Shown here: positions 18,501 through 27,689 of the stretch, in pieces
How the letters are laid out: every line of letters begins with the position of its first letter
Position numbering within the stretch: the stretch's first letter is position 1
Source of the DNA: Acanthopleura granulata
Taxonomy: Eukaryota; Mollusca; Polyplacophora; Chitonida; Chitonidae
Direction of reading: 5' to 3'
NCBI GenBank assembly: GCA_016165875.1
Contig: JABBOT010000012.1
Span: forward strand, 5,735,534 to 5,799,533
Length of the DNA: 64,000 nt
Translations under genes and position numbers: made by a program
Notes under the pieces: model-generated
What the model was told of the DNA's origin: nothing
The model's input: only the letters and a program-made list of their open reading frames with translations
The model's database searches: none

Positions 18501-21500
18501 AAATTTCTGTCAAAGACCCTTTTTGGATGGTTGATTGAATTATGACCAAGGAACATATTTTGAATGATGGCCTAATTGAGTGTGACGTGGTATCAACAGT
18601 TCATTCAGTCCAGTATAAAACTTTACTACTGACAAAGGCCACTGAAGAATTGATTGTTCTATGAATTAAAAAATAATGTTTTGATAACCTCTTTTCAAGA
18701 ATGTAGGACTTCATGCAGCCCTCAATAAAGGCACTCTTGTGATTTTCTGATAACAAATCAATGCATGTTTGAGAACCATATTTTAGGCTAATTATGTTGT
18801 CCCAATTTTCATTCATCCATGTGATAGGTGGGGCAAACCCATGGGATTTGCCCAGGCGGAAAGCTCTGGCCAGTTGGCATTGGGCAGTATCTCTTTAATA
18901 CAGTTTGATTCTGAAGATTTTTTGTTTGAGGTTGAAAGATCCTTATTTTATCTTGGAATGTTTGCCAACACGAAAGAAAGATTTTTTTATTTATGTATTT
19001 TGCTTTATTCTGCCTCGCAGGTTGCTGACATCTACTACAAGAAAGAGGACTGTATCCTTTTTGTCAACACAAGTATCGCTGATCAATCAATCAGTGTACA
19101 TACAAAAATTAATGTCACAGTTGTGTATTATATGTACACTGTTCAACTTCTGTTAGCCTACTCGTACATCTGAAATGATTCCAAAATGTCCAAAATCTTC
19201 AGTCTCAAGTTTTGTGAATAATTATCTGTATCAGTTTATGTTAAAGAAAAATGATGATGTGAAAAAACAGAAATAGGTTTTCTTTAATAAAACTCTCTCA
19301 GTTCAGAGGGCCATTCAGTTCATTCAAGCAGAGAAGCTCTTCTACGAAAATGCGCTGATAGATATTTCAGAGCTACAGAAGAAGATAGGTGAGTAGATCT
19401 TCATGTATATATCATGCTGGTGTAGTAATTAAGCTGCCCGGGAGTTAGGGGCATCTGTAGCTTTTGGGGCCTCTGTGGCCGATGACCCAGGTGCCTCTCA
19501 CCTATGTGGTTGCTGTGAGTTCAAGACTGGCTTTCTCTCTGGCCAGACATGGGAAGATCTGCCTGCGACCTGCAGAGGTTGTGGATTTCCCCTGGGCTCT
19601 GCCGGGTTTCCTCCCACCATAATACTGGCTGTCAGTGTATAAGTAAAATATTCTTGAGTGTGGTGTACAACATCAGTCAAATAAATAAATCAGATCTTAT
19701 AGCTTATATTGCATATAGCTATCTTCGCACATTGACCTTTTTACACTGAAGCAGTGTGGAGAGAAGTCTGTGTTTGTATACGTTGTTCTTCCATAATTTC
19801 TTTACCTTTACCCAAAGTTTAGTTGTTGTTTTTTTTTTCAAGTGACACACTTTGCTTTATTCTGAATGATTCATTCACTCTGTAGATCTGTTTGTTTTGG
19901 GTGAAGTTTGACTAATTTCATATAAGAAAATATATTCTTGGGCCAGGTCACCAGGATCCATCCAGCAGCTGTATTGGTGGGGGAGATGGCTCAAATACTG
20001 AGGGTGCCAGGGCAGAAGAGTATGAACAGCTGGCCAGGCTGTGTCTGGATAGGAAACAGTAAGTTTGTGATTAGCTGGTCACTCTGTGTCTGGATAGGAA
20101 ACAGTAAGTGTATGATTAACTTGTCAGGCTGTGTCTGGAAAGGAAAGAGTAAGTGTATGATTAGCTGGTCAGGCTGTGTCTGGGGAGGAAACATTAAGTG
20201 TGTGATTAGCCTGTCAGGCTGTGTCTGGAAAGTAAACAGTAAGTGTATGATTAGCTGGTCAGGCTGTGTCTGGGGAGGAAACATTAAGAGTGTGATTAGC
20301 CTGTCAGGCTGTGTCTGGAAAGGAAACAGTAAGTGTATGATTAGCTGGTCAGGCTATGTCTGGGGAGGAAACATTAAGTGGGTTATCAGCTGGCCAGGCT
20401 GTGTCTGCAGAGGAAACGGTAGGTGTGTGATTAGCTGGTCAGGCTGTGTCTGGAGAGGAAACGGTAAGCGTGTGATTAGCTGGCCAGGCTGTGTCTGCAG
20501 AGGAAACGGTAGGAGTGTGATTAGCTGGTCAGGCTGTGTCTGGAGAGAAAACAGTAAGCGTGTGATTAGCTGGTCAGGCTGTGTCTGGGGAGGAAACATT
20601 AAGTGGGTTATCAGCTGGCCAGGCTGTGTCTGCAGAGGAAATGGTAGGTGTGTGATTAGCTGGTCAGGCTTTGTCTGGAGAGGAAACAGTAAGCGTGTGA
20701 TTAGCTGGTCAGGCTGTGTCGTGTCTGGAGAGGAAACAGTGTTGATTAGCTGGTCAGGCTGTGTCTGGAGAGGAAACAGTAAGTGTGTGATTAGCTGGTC
20801 AGGCTGTGCCTGGAGAGGAAACAGTAAGTGTGTGATTAGCTTGTCAGGCTGTGTCTGGAAAGGAAACAGTAAGTGTATGATTAGCTTGTCAGACTGTGTC
20901 TAGAAAGGAAACAGTAAGTGTATGATTAGCTGGTCAGGCTCTGTCAGGGGAGGAAACAGTAAGCGTGTGATTAGCTGGTCAGGCTGTGTCATGCCTGGAG
21001 AGGAAAAAGTGTTGATTAGCTGGTCAGGCTGTGCCTGGAAAGGAAACAGTAAGTGTGTGATTAGCTGGTCAGGCTATGTCTGGGGAGGAAACAGTAAGCG
21101 TGTGATTAGCTGGTCAGGCTGTGTCATGTCTGGAGAGGAAACAGTGTTGATTAGCTGGTCAGGCTGTGTCTGGAGAGGAAACAGTAAGTGTGTGATTAGC
21201 TGGTCAGGCTGTGCCTGGAGAGGAAACAGTAAGTGTGTGATTAGCTTGTCAGGCTGTGTCTGGAAAGGAAACAGTAAGTGTATGATTAGCTTGTCAGACT
21301 GTGTCTAGAAAGGAAACAGTAAGTGTATGATTAGCTGGTCAGGCTCTGTCAGGGGAGGAAACAGTAAGCGTGTGATTAGCTGGTCAGGCTGTGTCATGCC
21401 TGGAGAGGAAAAAGTGTTGATTAGCTGGTCAGGCTGTGCCTGGAAAGGAAACAGTAAGTGTGTGATTAGCTGGTCAGGCTATGTCTGGGGAGGAAACAGT

Positions 21501-24500
21501 AAGCGTGTGATTAGCTGGTCAGGCTGTGTCATGTCTGGAGAGGAAAAAGTGTTGATTAGCTGGTCAGGCTGTGTCTGGAAAGGAAACAGTAAGTGTGTGG
21601 TTAGCTGGTCAGGCTGTGTCTGGAGAGGAAACAGTAAGTGTTTGATTAGCTGGTCAGGCTGTGTCTGGAAAGGAAACAGTAAGTGTGTGATTAGGTGGTC
21701 AGACCATTTGAAGGGAAAAGTTTAGGGAAACAATAAGGTTATGATTGGCTGGCCTGGGAAATATTATAAAGCCCTAATATACAGTGTATGTGTTTATGGA
21801 CAGATAACCTTTTTTTATATTTCACGAGACATTTTACAAGGCTGAATGTGCTAATTTTATTGGTTTGAGGCATATGAAGGCTTAAAATAGCTGTTGGATC
21901 AAAACGACATGTACAAGGATAATGTCTTGGTGTCTGTCTGATATGGAGAAGAAGCATTAAGTATGTGATAGCTGACAGTCTGTGTCTACTGGAGAAACAG
22001 TGCATGAAGGTCTATAATTAAATGGCTAGACTGTATCTTGATAAGAGTGTAAAGTAAAAAACCTTTCTCGGCTGAATTCTGCATATTAAATGCTTGCTTT
22101 CTTTATTCAGTTATTCTGTCTAATTTGCAAAACTGAAATTTAAATCTGCTGAATATTTTATTGAGAGCGAAAGAAGTTGTATTAAAATACACCATGTATG
22201 TGTGAATAGTGATGTTACACACGTGCATGGATGATGTGAAACTTAACTCTTGGATATCAATAGTTAACTTATAAGACCACAGTATGATTTTTTTTTTGTA
22301 CTTCACAAAGTCGTAACATTAACTGGTCGTGCCATAGTTAGCAATTAGGGATTGTGACAATTTTGTTAATTTTGTGTTGCAGACACCACTTGGCTTTGGA
22401 ATATGCTGGAAAGGTAACGCATAAGTTGAAATTAATGTACTGGTATCCAGGAGTTGTGTCCCTTGCACCAGTATGGTGTGCATGTATTCACCTTGTAGCC
22501 AGTTGTTCAGATTGATCATTAGGTTAAATTGTTGAATGAAAGTCAGCAGGAGATCATTGTGCTGGGAAGATCTCTTGGAATACAGATCACTACCAGAAGC
22601 ATGATGCTTTGTTGCTGTGCTTATTGGTATGTTAATAATTTCTGTTACAAAAATATGTTACAAAAAGATACAAAAAATTTATCAGGACAAAAGCACAGAA
22701 TATTTGCTAAATAATGAAGGAGCAAAACTTTTTTGCAAGGAATATTGATGTCTTTTTAAAAGTTATTTGACATGAAAAGATTTTTTTTTTAATATAGAGC
22801 TTGGACTTCTATGTGCAATTTTGTACAGTTATGATACTCCCCATTTTCAATTCATGAACTTTTTACCCAGTTTGCATTATGCATATTGATTGTTCTGACC
22901 AATTTCAAAACTCATTTAAATAAGAATTTAAATAAAAAAATTAGAACTTATGTATCCAATAAATGGCATATAAACAATGTTCATTTGAGTAAGTAAATGT
23001 GTCCTCCATGTGGATCACCTCGACTTCTTTTAGGCTACAAAGATACGACAAGGTCTCTATGGTGACAATCATCCTGACACATTACAAAGTCTGGACTTCT
23101 TTGCATCTGTCTATGCAGAAGTGGGAAAGCAGCAGTATTCAGGTCAGTTTAACACAGATATATGTTTAAAATCTTTTTTAGATTTTTGTCTTATCTGGAA
23201 AAAAGTTTAGCCCTCAATTTGATCTGTATGTTTTGAGTTTTGTTTTGAGTTGGATTTGTTTTCTTTGGTTTCACCATGATTCAGTGTTTATTGGTTAGCT
23301 TTTCACCATTGTAAAATATACCCGCCCATGTATGTGGCTAAATCGGTGATGAGATTGTTTAGAGGCAAGAGGATGTATGATATCGTGGGTAGCCATTGAT
23401 AGGATTCTTATCGAAAAGATTGTTTACACTTTATCTTTTTCGTAAAATGAGCAATAAGTCAGGTAGAAGATGCAGTACATATTCTTAAACCAGTCACATG
23501 ACATGTTTTCAGAATCCCTGGGTCAGCTGTCCTCTGTTGAGTCTGAGGCAGAGACTCAACCACCTCCGGCCGGTCAGGAAACAACTGAAACAGGGGAGAC
23601 AATTCCCACATCTATCCTGAGACACAGAAAGGGAAGGCAGAGTGAGTAGTCTTAAGATATCAGCAGGCTGATTGGACTTCATTAACATGACTTATGCCTA
23701 CTGGGGTACATTTATAGAACAGAGAGTCTTGGTATTATTGGCGCTAAAACATTCTGTTCAAAGAAGATAAAAAAATTACGTTCTTCAATTTAATAGTCTT
23801 ACAGTGATTTCAGGAGGTGATTTTGTATGGAGTGTCTCTCTGCCATATGAGAATATCACACTACCTTTCTCACACGGCTTTGGTGTTAGATTGATAACAG
23901 AGCTTGGCATACAAAATCACCTTCAGAAATCCTCACATGAGAAAGGACTTTACTTTAAAAGAAAAGACAATACTAGAGGAAATCTATATGTGTAGTGGTA
24001 ATATATCCTGCCAAAGTTGCATATTTATTTTTATTTGTAATAATGAATACCCAAGATAACCACTTTGTTATCAGTTTTAACCAGTCATAGGCCTTGTATT
24101 TCCATTAGCTGAGAACACACCTGTTTCCTGTGTGGTGTCATATAATCTCATTTTGCCTTTTTGTCATATAGACCGAACAGTATTGGAACGTTCAGTTGGT
24201 CATAGGGATTACTAAGCACATATAAAGAGAAGAGAAAAATTTTGCTAAGCCTTTAGGTCTTGTTTTCACCCCTCTTCCACAGGGGCGAAGGGTGCATTAT
24301 TTATTTTCTTTTAGACAGATTTTCTTTTCCTTTAAATAGGAAGTGTTCCCAACCAAAGACGTGAATTTGGCAATATTTAGCTGTATGAGCCTTTAATATT
24401 ATCAGTGTGCATACTGTTACAAATGTTATTTGGATCTAGCAGGCACAGTCTTGTGGAAGAAAAATTAAGAAATTTAAAAGTACATAAAATATACTTTAAA

Positions 24501-25516
24501 GATGTGTCATATTTTTAAATAATAAAATAATATGTAATATTTTTAAATATTTGAATGGTATTGACATATGTTTCAGATGGAGTAAGGAGGAAATCTGTGA
24601 GGTTTAGAGACCATGATGAAAGCTTTGAGAGCACAGTAAATGAGCAAAACCAACAAGAGCATGGTGAGTGGGTACAGAGTACAGTGCACAGTAAATGAGC
24701 ACAACCAACAAGAGCATGGTGAGTGGGTACAGAATACAGTGCACAGTAAATGAGCACAACCAACAAGAGCATGGTGAGTGGGTACAGAATACAGTGCACA
24801 GTAAATGAGCACAACCAACAAGAGCATGGTGAGTGGGTACAGAATACAGTGCACAGTAAATGAGCACAACCTACAAGAGCATGGTGAGTGGGTACAGAAT
24901 ACAGTGCACAATAAATGAGCACAACATACAAGAACATGGTGAGTGGGTACAGAGTACAGTGCCACATCTCAGTACACCTGTGGTGTTTTAGATTGATTTT
25001 TTTATGCTACAAATACGGAACATGACATTAACCTCAGCCTCCTTAGTGAAAACTTGTTCATGTCAAGGAGATATGCATTTTATGACTATCTTAGTATTTA
25101 GATGCACTTCTTAAATTAGGTGCATCTAATTTATAAGTGTCCCCGAAACAATCAAATGATTTTTGTGAATTGAAATAAATCCATAATATAAATTGGGATG
25201 TTGTCAGTTATACACTTTGAGAATCTTGAAGAATAAAACATTTTTATGATAGCTTAATAACAATTGTATTGACAGTTGGGTCTAATATGTTGTCGTTGTT
25301 GTTGTAGAGGAGAGGGTGTCCAACAAGCTACTGGTGACGTTATTCCTGATATGTTCCGTACTGCTCTCCGTACTAGGGGTGTTGCTGTACTGTCGGATCT
25401 TCATGGAGAGTTCAGGGTCCTGCCTTACAATCAAGTCCCATGTGCACTATGCCTACATGAAACTCAAATATTATTATTATTATTACTCCTCCACTAAACT
25501 GCTCAAATACGTCTAA
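15356..25516 (+). CDS. CNST: Consortin orthologue, ten exons
   Basis: In vertebrates consortin is a trans-Golgi cargo receptor that binds connexins and helps deliver them to the plasma membrane; it is also listed as a protein phosphatase 1 partner (PPP1R64). Ten exons (CDS 15393-15561, 18115-18344, 19021-19051, 19302-19388, 19947-20058, 22383-22413, 23034-23142, 23513-23641, 24577-24663, 25308-25516) sum to 1194 bp, in frame throughout: 397 residues plus stop, against 725 in human. Residues 95-220 carry the TPR-like region (KCYLGCLSGL, LLPQCLRH, AIQFIQAEKLFYE, EYEQLARLC). SILR is at about 290-293 and KSVRF at 305-309. One membrane helix lies near 335-359, and the short tail ends KLLKYV. The C-terminal block aligns closely with human consortin. 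The disordered middle of the human protein is mostly absent. Confidence 0.92.
17100..17185 (-). mobile_element. SINE tail fragment
   Basis: TTTATTTAATCCATGTTTTACACC, GAATATGTCACTTATACC and GGCCAGCATTATAGTGGG are a diverged copy of the tail-proximal body, inverted relative to CNST, in the intron between exons 1 and 2. Confidence 0.6.
18115..18344 (+). CDS. CNST: CNST exon 2: acidic linker and start of TPR-like region
   Basis: The acceptor is ATGATTTTCAG|AG and the donor CGCCAT|GTGAGT. It encodes KIDDDEEIASGGD, a 9-residue in-frame duplication (SPMGGDDGD then SPMGGDDRN, 27-bp unit), then LFQRGLLHEGND, AALKCYLGCLSGL and FPLLPQCLRH. The last part matches the LPLCLHQIAE segment of consortin. Confidence 0.9.
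19021..19051 (+). CDS. CNST: CNST exon 3, 31-bp microexon
   Basis: The acceptor is TCTGCCTCGCAG|GTT and the donor GACT|GTATCC. It encodes VADIYYKKED, equivalent to IAESYFQEED in human consortin. It enters in phase 0 and leaves in phase 1; joining to exon 4 gives EDFQRAIQFIQ, matching the EDYEKAMKFIQ pattern. The donor is weak, but the phase and homology agree. Confidence 0.85.
19302..19388 (+). CDS. CNST: CNST exon 4
   Basis: The acceptor is AACTCTCTCAG|TT and the donor ATAG|GTGAGT. It encodes QRAIQFIQAEKLFYENAL and IDISELQKKI, aligning with FIQLERLYHEQLLANLSAIQE of consortin. An alternative acceptor four codon positions on (TTCAG|AGG) would break the phase. Confidence 0.9.
19450..19695 (+). 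mobile_element. tRNA-headed SINE, near full length
   Basis: It has the head TTTGGGGCCTCTGTGGCC, the B-box-like TGGTTGCTGTGAGTTCAAGAC, the body CCACCATAATACTGGC, ATAAGTAAAATATTCTTGAG, and the tail CAGTCAAATAAATAAAT. It lies in sense orientation in the CNST intron between exons 4 and 5. Confidence 0.85.
19947..20058 (+). CDS. CNST: CNST exon 5
   Basis: The acceptor is TTCTTGGGCCAG|GT and the donor AAACA|GTAAGT; it leaves in phase 2. It encodes GHQDPSSSCIGGGDGSN and then EEYEQLARLCLDRKQ, matching EDFERLTKLCATHQ of human consortin. The final 29 or so bases and the donor are the seed of the 45-bp array filling most of the next intron. Confidence 0.9.
20030..21715 (+). repeat. 45-bp tandem array grown from the 3' end and donor of CNST exon 5
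   Basis: About 37 units follow the exon donor without a gap. Each unit is a copy of the exon end (GGCTGTGTCTGGATAGGAAACA), the donor GTAAGT, and GTGATTAGCTGGTCA. Units are 45 bp; some have a GTGTCATGTCTGG variant that replaces the donor with GTGTTG. A nine-unit, 405-bp higher-order repeat is evident: 20922-21308 is almost identical to 21327-21713. Because 45 is a multiple of three, long open frames run through it in a frame different from that of the exon; in the exon frame the first donor itself supplies a TAA. Confidence 0.95.
22383..22413 (+). CDS. CNST: CNST exon 6, 31-bp microexon
   Basis: The acceptor is TTTGTGTTGCAG|A and the donor GGAAAG|GTAACG. After completing the split Gln codon it encodes HHLALEYAGK, the start of a kinesin-light-chain-like TPR helix. 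It is the second 31-bp exon in the gene. Confidence 0.88.
23034..23142 (+). CDS. CNST: CNST exon 7: TPR-like LYGDNHPDT
   Basis: The acceptor is CTTCTTTTAG|GCT and the donor TTCAG|GTCAGT. It encodes ATKIRQGLYGDNHPDTLQSL and FFASVYAEVGKQQYS. LYGDNHPDT is the classic loop of tetratricopeptide pairs in kinesin-light-chain-type proteins. Human consortin does not show this loop as clearly, so the invertebrate protein may keep a more complete TPR domain. Confidence 0.9.
23513..23641 (+). CDS. CNST: CNST exon 8: linker with SILR motif
   Basis: The acceptor is CATGTTTTCAG|AA and the donor GGCAGA|GTGAGT. It encodes a Glu/Thr/Pro-rich linker (ETQPPPAGQETTETGE) and then IPTSILRHRKGRQ. SILR fits the SILK-type protein phosphatase 1 docking motif and corresponds to SILKKR in human consortin. 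Confidence 0.9.
24577..24663 (+). CDS. CNST: CNST exon 9: RVxF motif
   Basis: The acceptor is ATATGTTTCAG|AT and the donor GCATG|GTGAGT. It encodes NGVRRKSVRFRDHDESFES and NEQNQQEH. KSVRF fits the RVxF consensus for protein phosphatase 1 and corresponds to RRVRF in human consortin. The last 30 bases and the donor seed the 55-bp array that follows. Confidence 0.92.
24633..24962 (+). repeat. 55-bp tandem array grown from the 3' end and donor of CNST exon 9
   Basis: Six units, the first overlapping the exon end, carry GAGCACAACCAACAAGAGCA, the donor TGGTGAGTGGG, and TACAGAATACAGTGCACAG. Divergence between units is very low, suggesting recent growth. 55 bp is not a multiple of three, so use of a distal donor would shift the frame. 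Confidence 0.95.
25308..25516 (+). CDS. CNST: CNST exon 10: tail anchor and C terminus
   Basis: The acceptor is GTTGTTGTTGTAG|AG. The exon encodes EERVSN, a hydrophobic helix (LLVTLFLICSVLLSVLGVLL), YC, a short domain ESSGSCLTIK and a Tyr-rich stretch YYYYYYSS ending KLLKYV and a stop at 25514-25516. The vertebrate counterpart has the same order: helix, YC, Cys-containing loop, and a YYTKLLQ tail. The six-Tyr run comes from a TAT/TTA microsatellite within the coding frame. Confidence 0.92.
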
Positions 25517-26500
25517 TACATTATAGATTATGGACACTGTACTGTTGATTGTAGATCGTACATGACAGGGAGATTTTCACGTCCAAAGATGGCTAACTGC
25601 TGAAAGTTTTGTACAAAGTGTTTCGGATTTATAGCTTAATTGTTATGTAATTGAGATCAGTTCTTTCTGTTGTTATTAAGCTTTTGGATCATTTTATTAA
25701 AGGTTTGATGTGTTTTTGCTAGGAGGTCAGAGGACAGCTGAGCGCTGTAGTACTATCATAGTTGGCACCGCACAGTGTCTTGTAAGACTGGGGAATATTT
25801 TGCATGTACATGTATATGTAAGTGTGCCAAAGATGTCAATATTCAATGTCTGCTGTTAGATGGACAATCGTCTGTAATACCTAGACATCTGTAGAGAACT
25901 GAATACAGTTAAATCACGATTGAATTAGTCAAATGAATGGGTGTTGAGAAGTTCAAATGTAAATTATGAAGTTAACTAAGCCAGATTAACACTCTTGCCT
26001 TAAGCAGCAATCACAACATATACAACTTAGTTACCATGGTAATTACTAGCTAGTTCACATGACTGACCCTTTGCAAGGTATTGACAATTACCATGAGACA
26101 GTGGGAAAAACTTAACTGTATTCTGCATTCATTCACATTTATACTATTATATTTTTGAGAAACACCGAAAGAAGTTGCAGTATACTGAACCTTTTTTATT
26201 TTTTTGAACAGTATACATATACTATCATATGTGTGGTTTATTTGTGTCTTTCATAAAGTTGTCTGTTCAAAATTCCTTAACAGTTTAGTGGTGTATTGCT
26301 CCGGGTAGCCTTGAATATTCTGTTTTGTCATCATAGAATTTCTACCTCAACTTTGGATCAGTCAGTTGACAATAGTAACAAAACCATTAAAATAAAGTCA
26401 CGTATTAGGGTAACTACCTCCATGCAGATGTAGAATGGTAGCTTCTGTGGTTAACATTGACCTGCAGATCACATATAAATAAGTGCCAAGAAATTTCTCC
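25517..26500. other. Probable CNST 3' untranslated region
   Basis: AT-rich sequence with no open frame of note follows the CNST stop. It is interpreted as 3' UTR up to roughly the AATAAA at 26391. Confidence 0.4.
26391..26396 (+). terminator. Candidate CNST polyadenylation signal
   Basis: A canonical AATAAA lies 875 bases after the CNST stop codon in ATTAAAATAAAGTCACG. It is the most convincing signal I see in the AT-rich stretch that follows. The actual cleavage site cannot be fixed from sequence. Confidence 0.4.
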
Positions 26501-26502
26501 AA

Positions 26503-26876
26503 CAGAGAGTCCACGTTGAACAAAATGATGTGGGAAGCTCTGCAAAGAAAACATCAGCGCAAGACCTAAGGAAGTATTTTAGCAAGGTTTAAATGAAACT
26601 GCAGTCTTCGATTCTCGTTGGCCTAGGTGCGATTTTTAGTTAGGCACACTGGGGCAACTCTTCATTAAACTTTGTAAGTTAAGATTTCTCATAAATGACC
26701 TTGCTACTGGGCGGCGTGATTTGCGAGAAAAGATACGAAAACTTGACTACGAAGATTTGTGGAAGCTGTTGAGGACAACAGAACAATATAGAGAATGTTC
26801 ACAGACTTTGCATTTTGCGCATGAAATTGTCAGTGGGGATCAGTTATGTCTATTTCTGTGGATAGATTCTCGTTGA
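26503..26876 (+). pseudogene. Unidentified coding-like fragments
   Basis: Two short open stretches look protein-coding by composition. 26503-26592 reads VEQNDVGSSAKKTSAQDLRK and ends KYFSKV and stop. 26640-26876 reads FLINDLATGRRDLREKIRKL, then DYEDLWKLLRTTEQYREC and stop. Neither has a suitable ATG, and they are in different frames. I do not recognise the protein. They may be remnants of a decayed gene or mobile element, or exons of an unseen gene. Confidence 0.3.
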
Positions 26877-27424
26877 TCTCTGGTTTATTTGGAGTTAATT
26901 TGTCAGCATATTATATATAACCAACATTTATTTATAGTGTGGATTTATATATATATGATTAATCAAAATTTGTATCATTTATAGACAGTTAATCTTATTT
27001 TTATACTGTGTTGTGTGCAATTTAAGATAATGACCCAAACACGCTTTAAAAAAATCAACGATTAACATAGTTTACGAAGTGAAAGTTTTCATATGATTTT
27101 GTTGATTGGCATATATTACTAAGAAGAAAATGACGTGCAGTTGTATATCTACTGTAATCAGTCTTACCAGTATATAGTTTGTTATTGATTTAAAAATGCT
27201 TTTGTTTATACTTCCTTCATTGTATATACATTTAGAAGCTGGAGTTATATTTCCTTATTTTGATCTCGTTGGAATGTATTGAATTATTCAATATATTATA
27301 TTAAACCTTCTCTGGATGTATGTTGACGTTCCAGATCCGTTATATTTCTGTGTAATTCAGTGAAGATGGTTTGTAGGGGAATTAATTGAAGCAACGATTT
27401 ATGTACAGTGTATGGCGAGGGAGT

Positions 27425-27600
27425 GGGTGGTGGCCCAGCTGTTCAGATGGTCGTCTTTCTTTTGCCAGGACACACGGGGCGTGGGTTCGATCCCAGCCTA
27501 GGGCAGGGAATTTGTGGATTGTTATTGTCATTGTTAACAATAAGCGGGTAAGACCAATATAACGTTGAACAACTCTCAAAATGACTAAGCGTATGTATGG
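27425..27600 (+). mobile_element. tRNA-derived SINE of a second family
   Basis: TGGTGGCCCAGCTGTTCAGATGG resembles a tRNA A-box region, and GGGTTCGATCCCAGCC at 27483-27498 contains a near-perfect B box (GGTTCGATCC). The body differs from the abundant family. Only one clear copy is in the window; B-box-like fragments at 30083-30160 and 32205-32310 may be relatives. Confidence 0.6.
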
Positions 27601-27689
27601 CAGTATTGGAGACGGGTCTGGGCGACATTATTATACGACCGACATGTAAATACTCTCACTTAACCGTTGTGTACCCTAGATGATCCACG

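Noticed and set aside
19938..20903. 321-codon plus-strand open frame with a 15-residue Trp/Gly/Ser repeat
   Set aside because: It exists because the CNST exon 5 array has a 45-bp period; it runs across the real exon and donor in a different frame. The same holds for the frames at 20922-21308 and 21327-21725.
24515..24967. Cys-rich repetitive minus-strand open frames
   Set aside because: They are antisense shadows of the 55-bp CNST exon 9 array.
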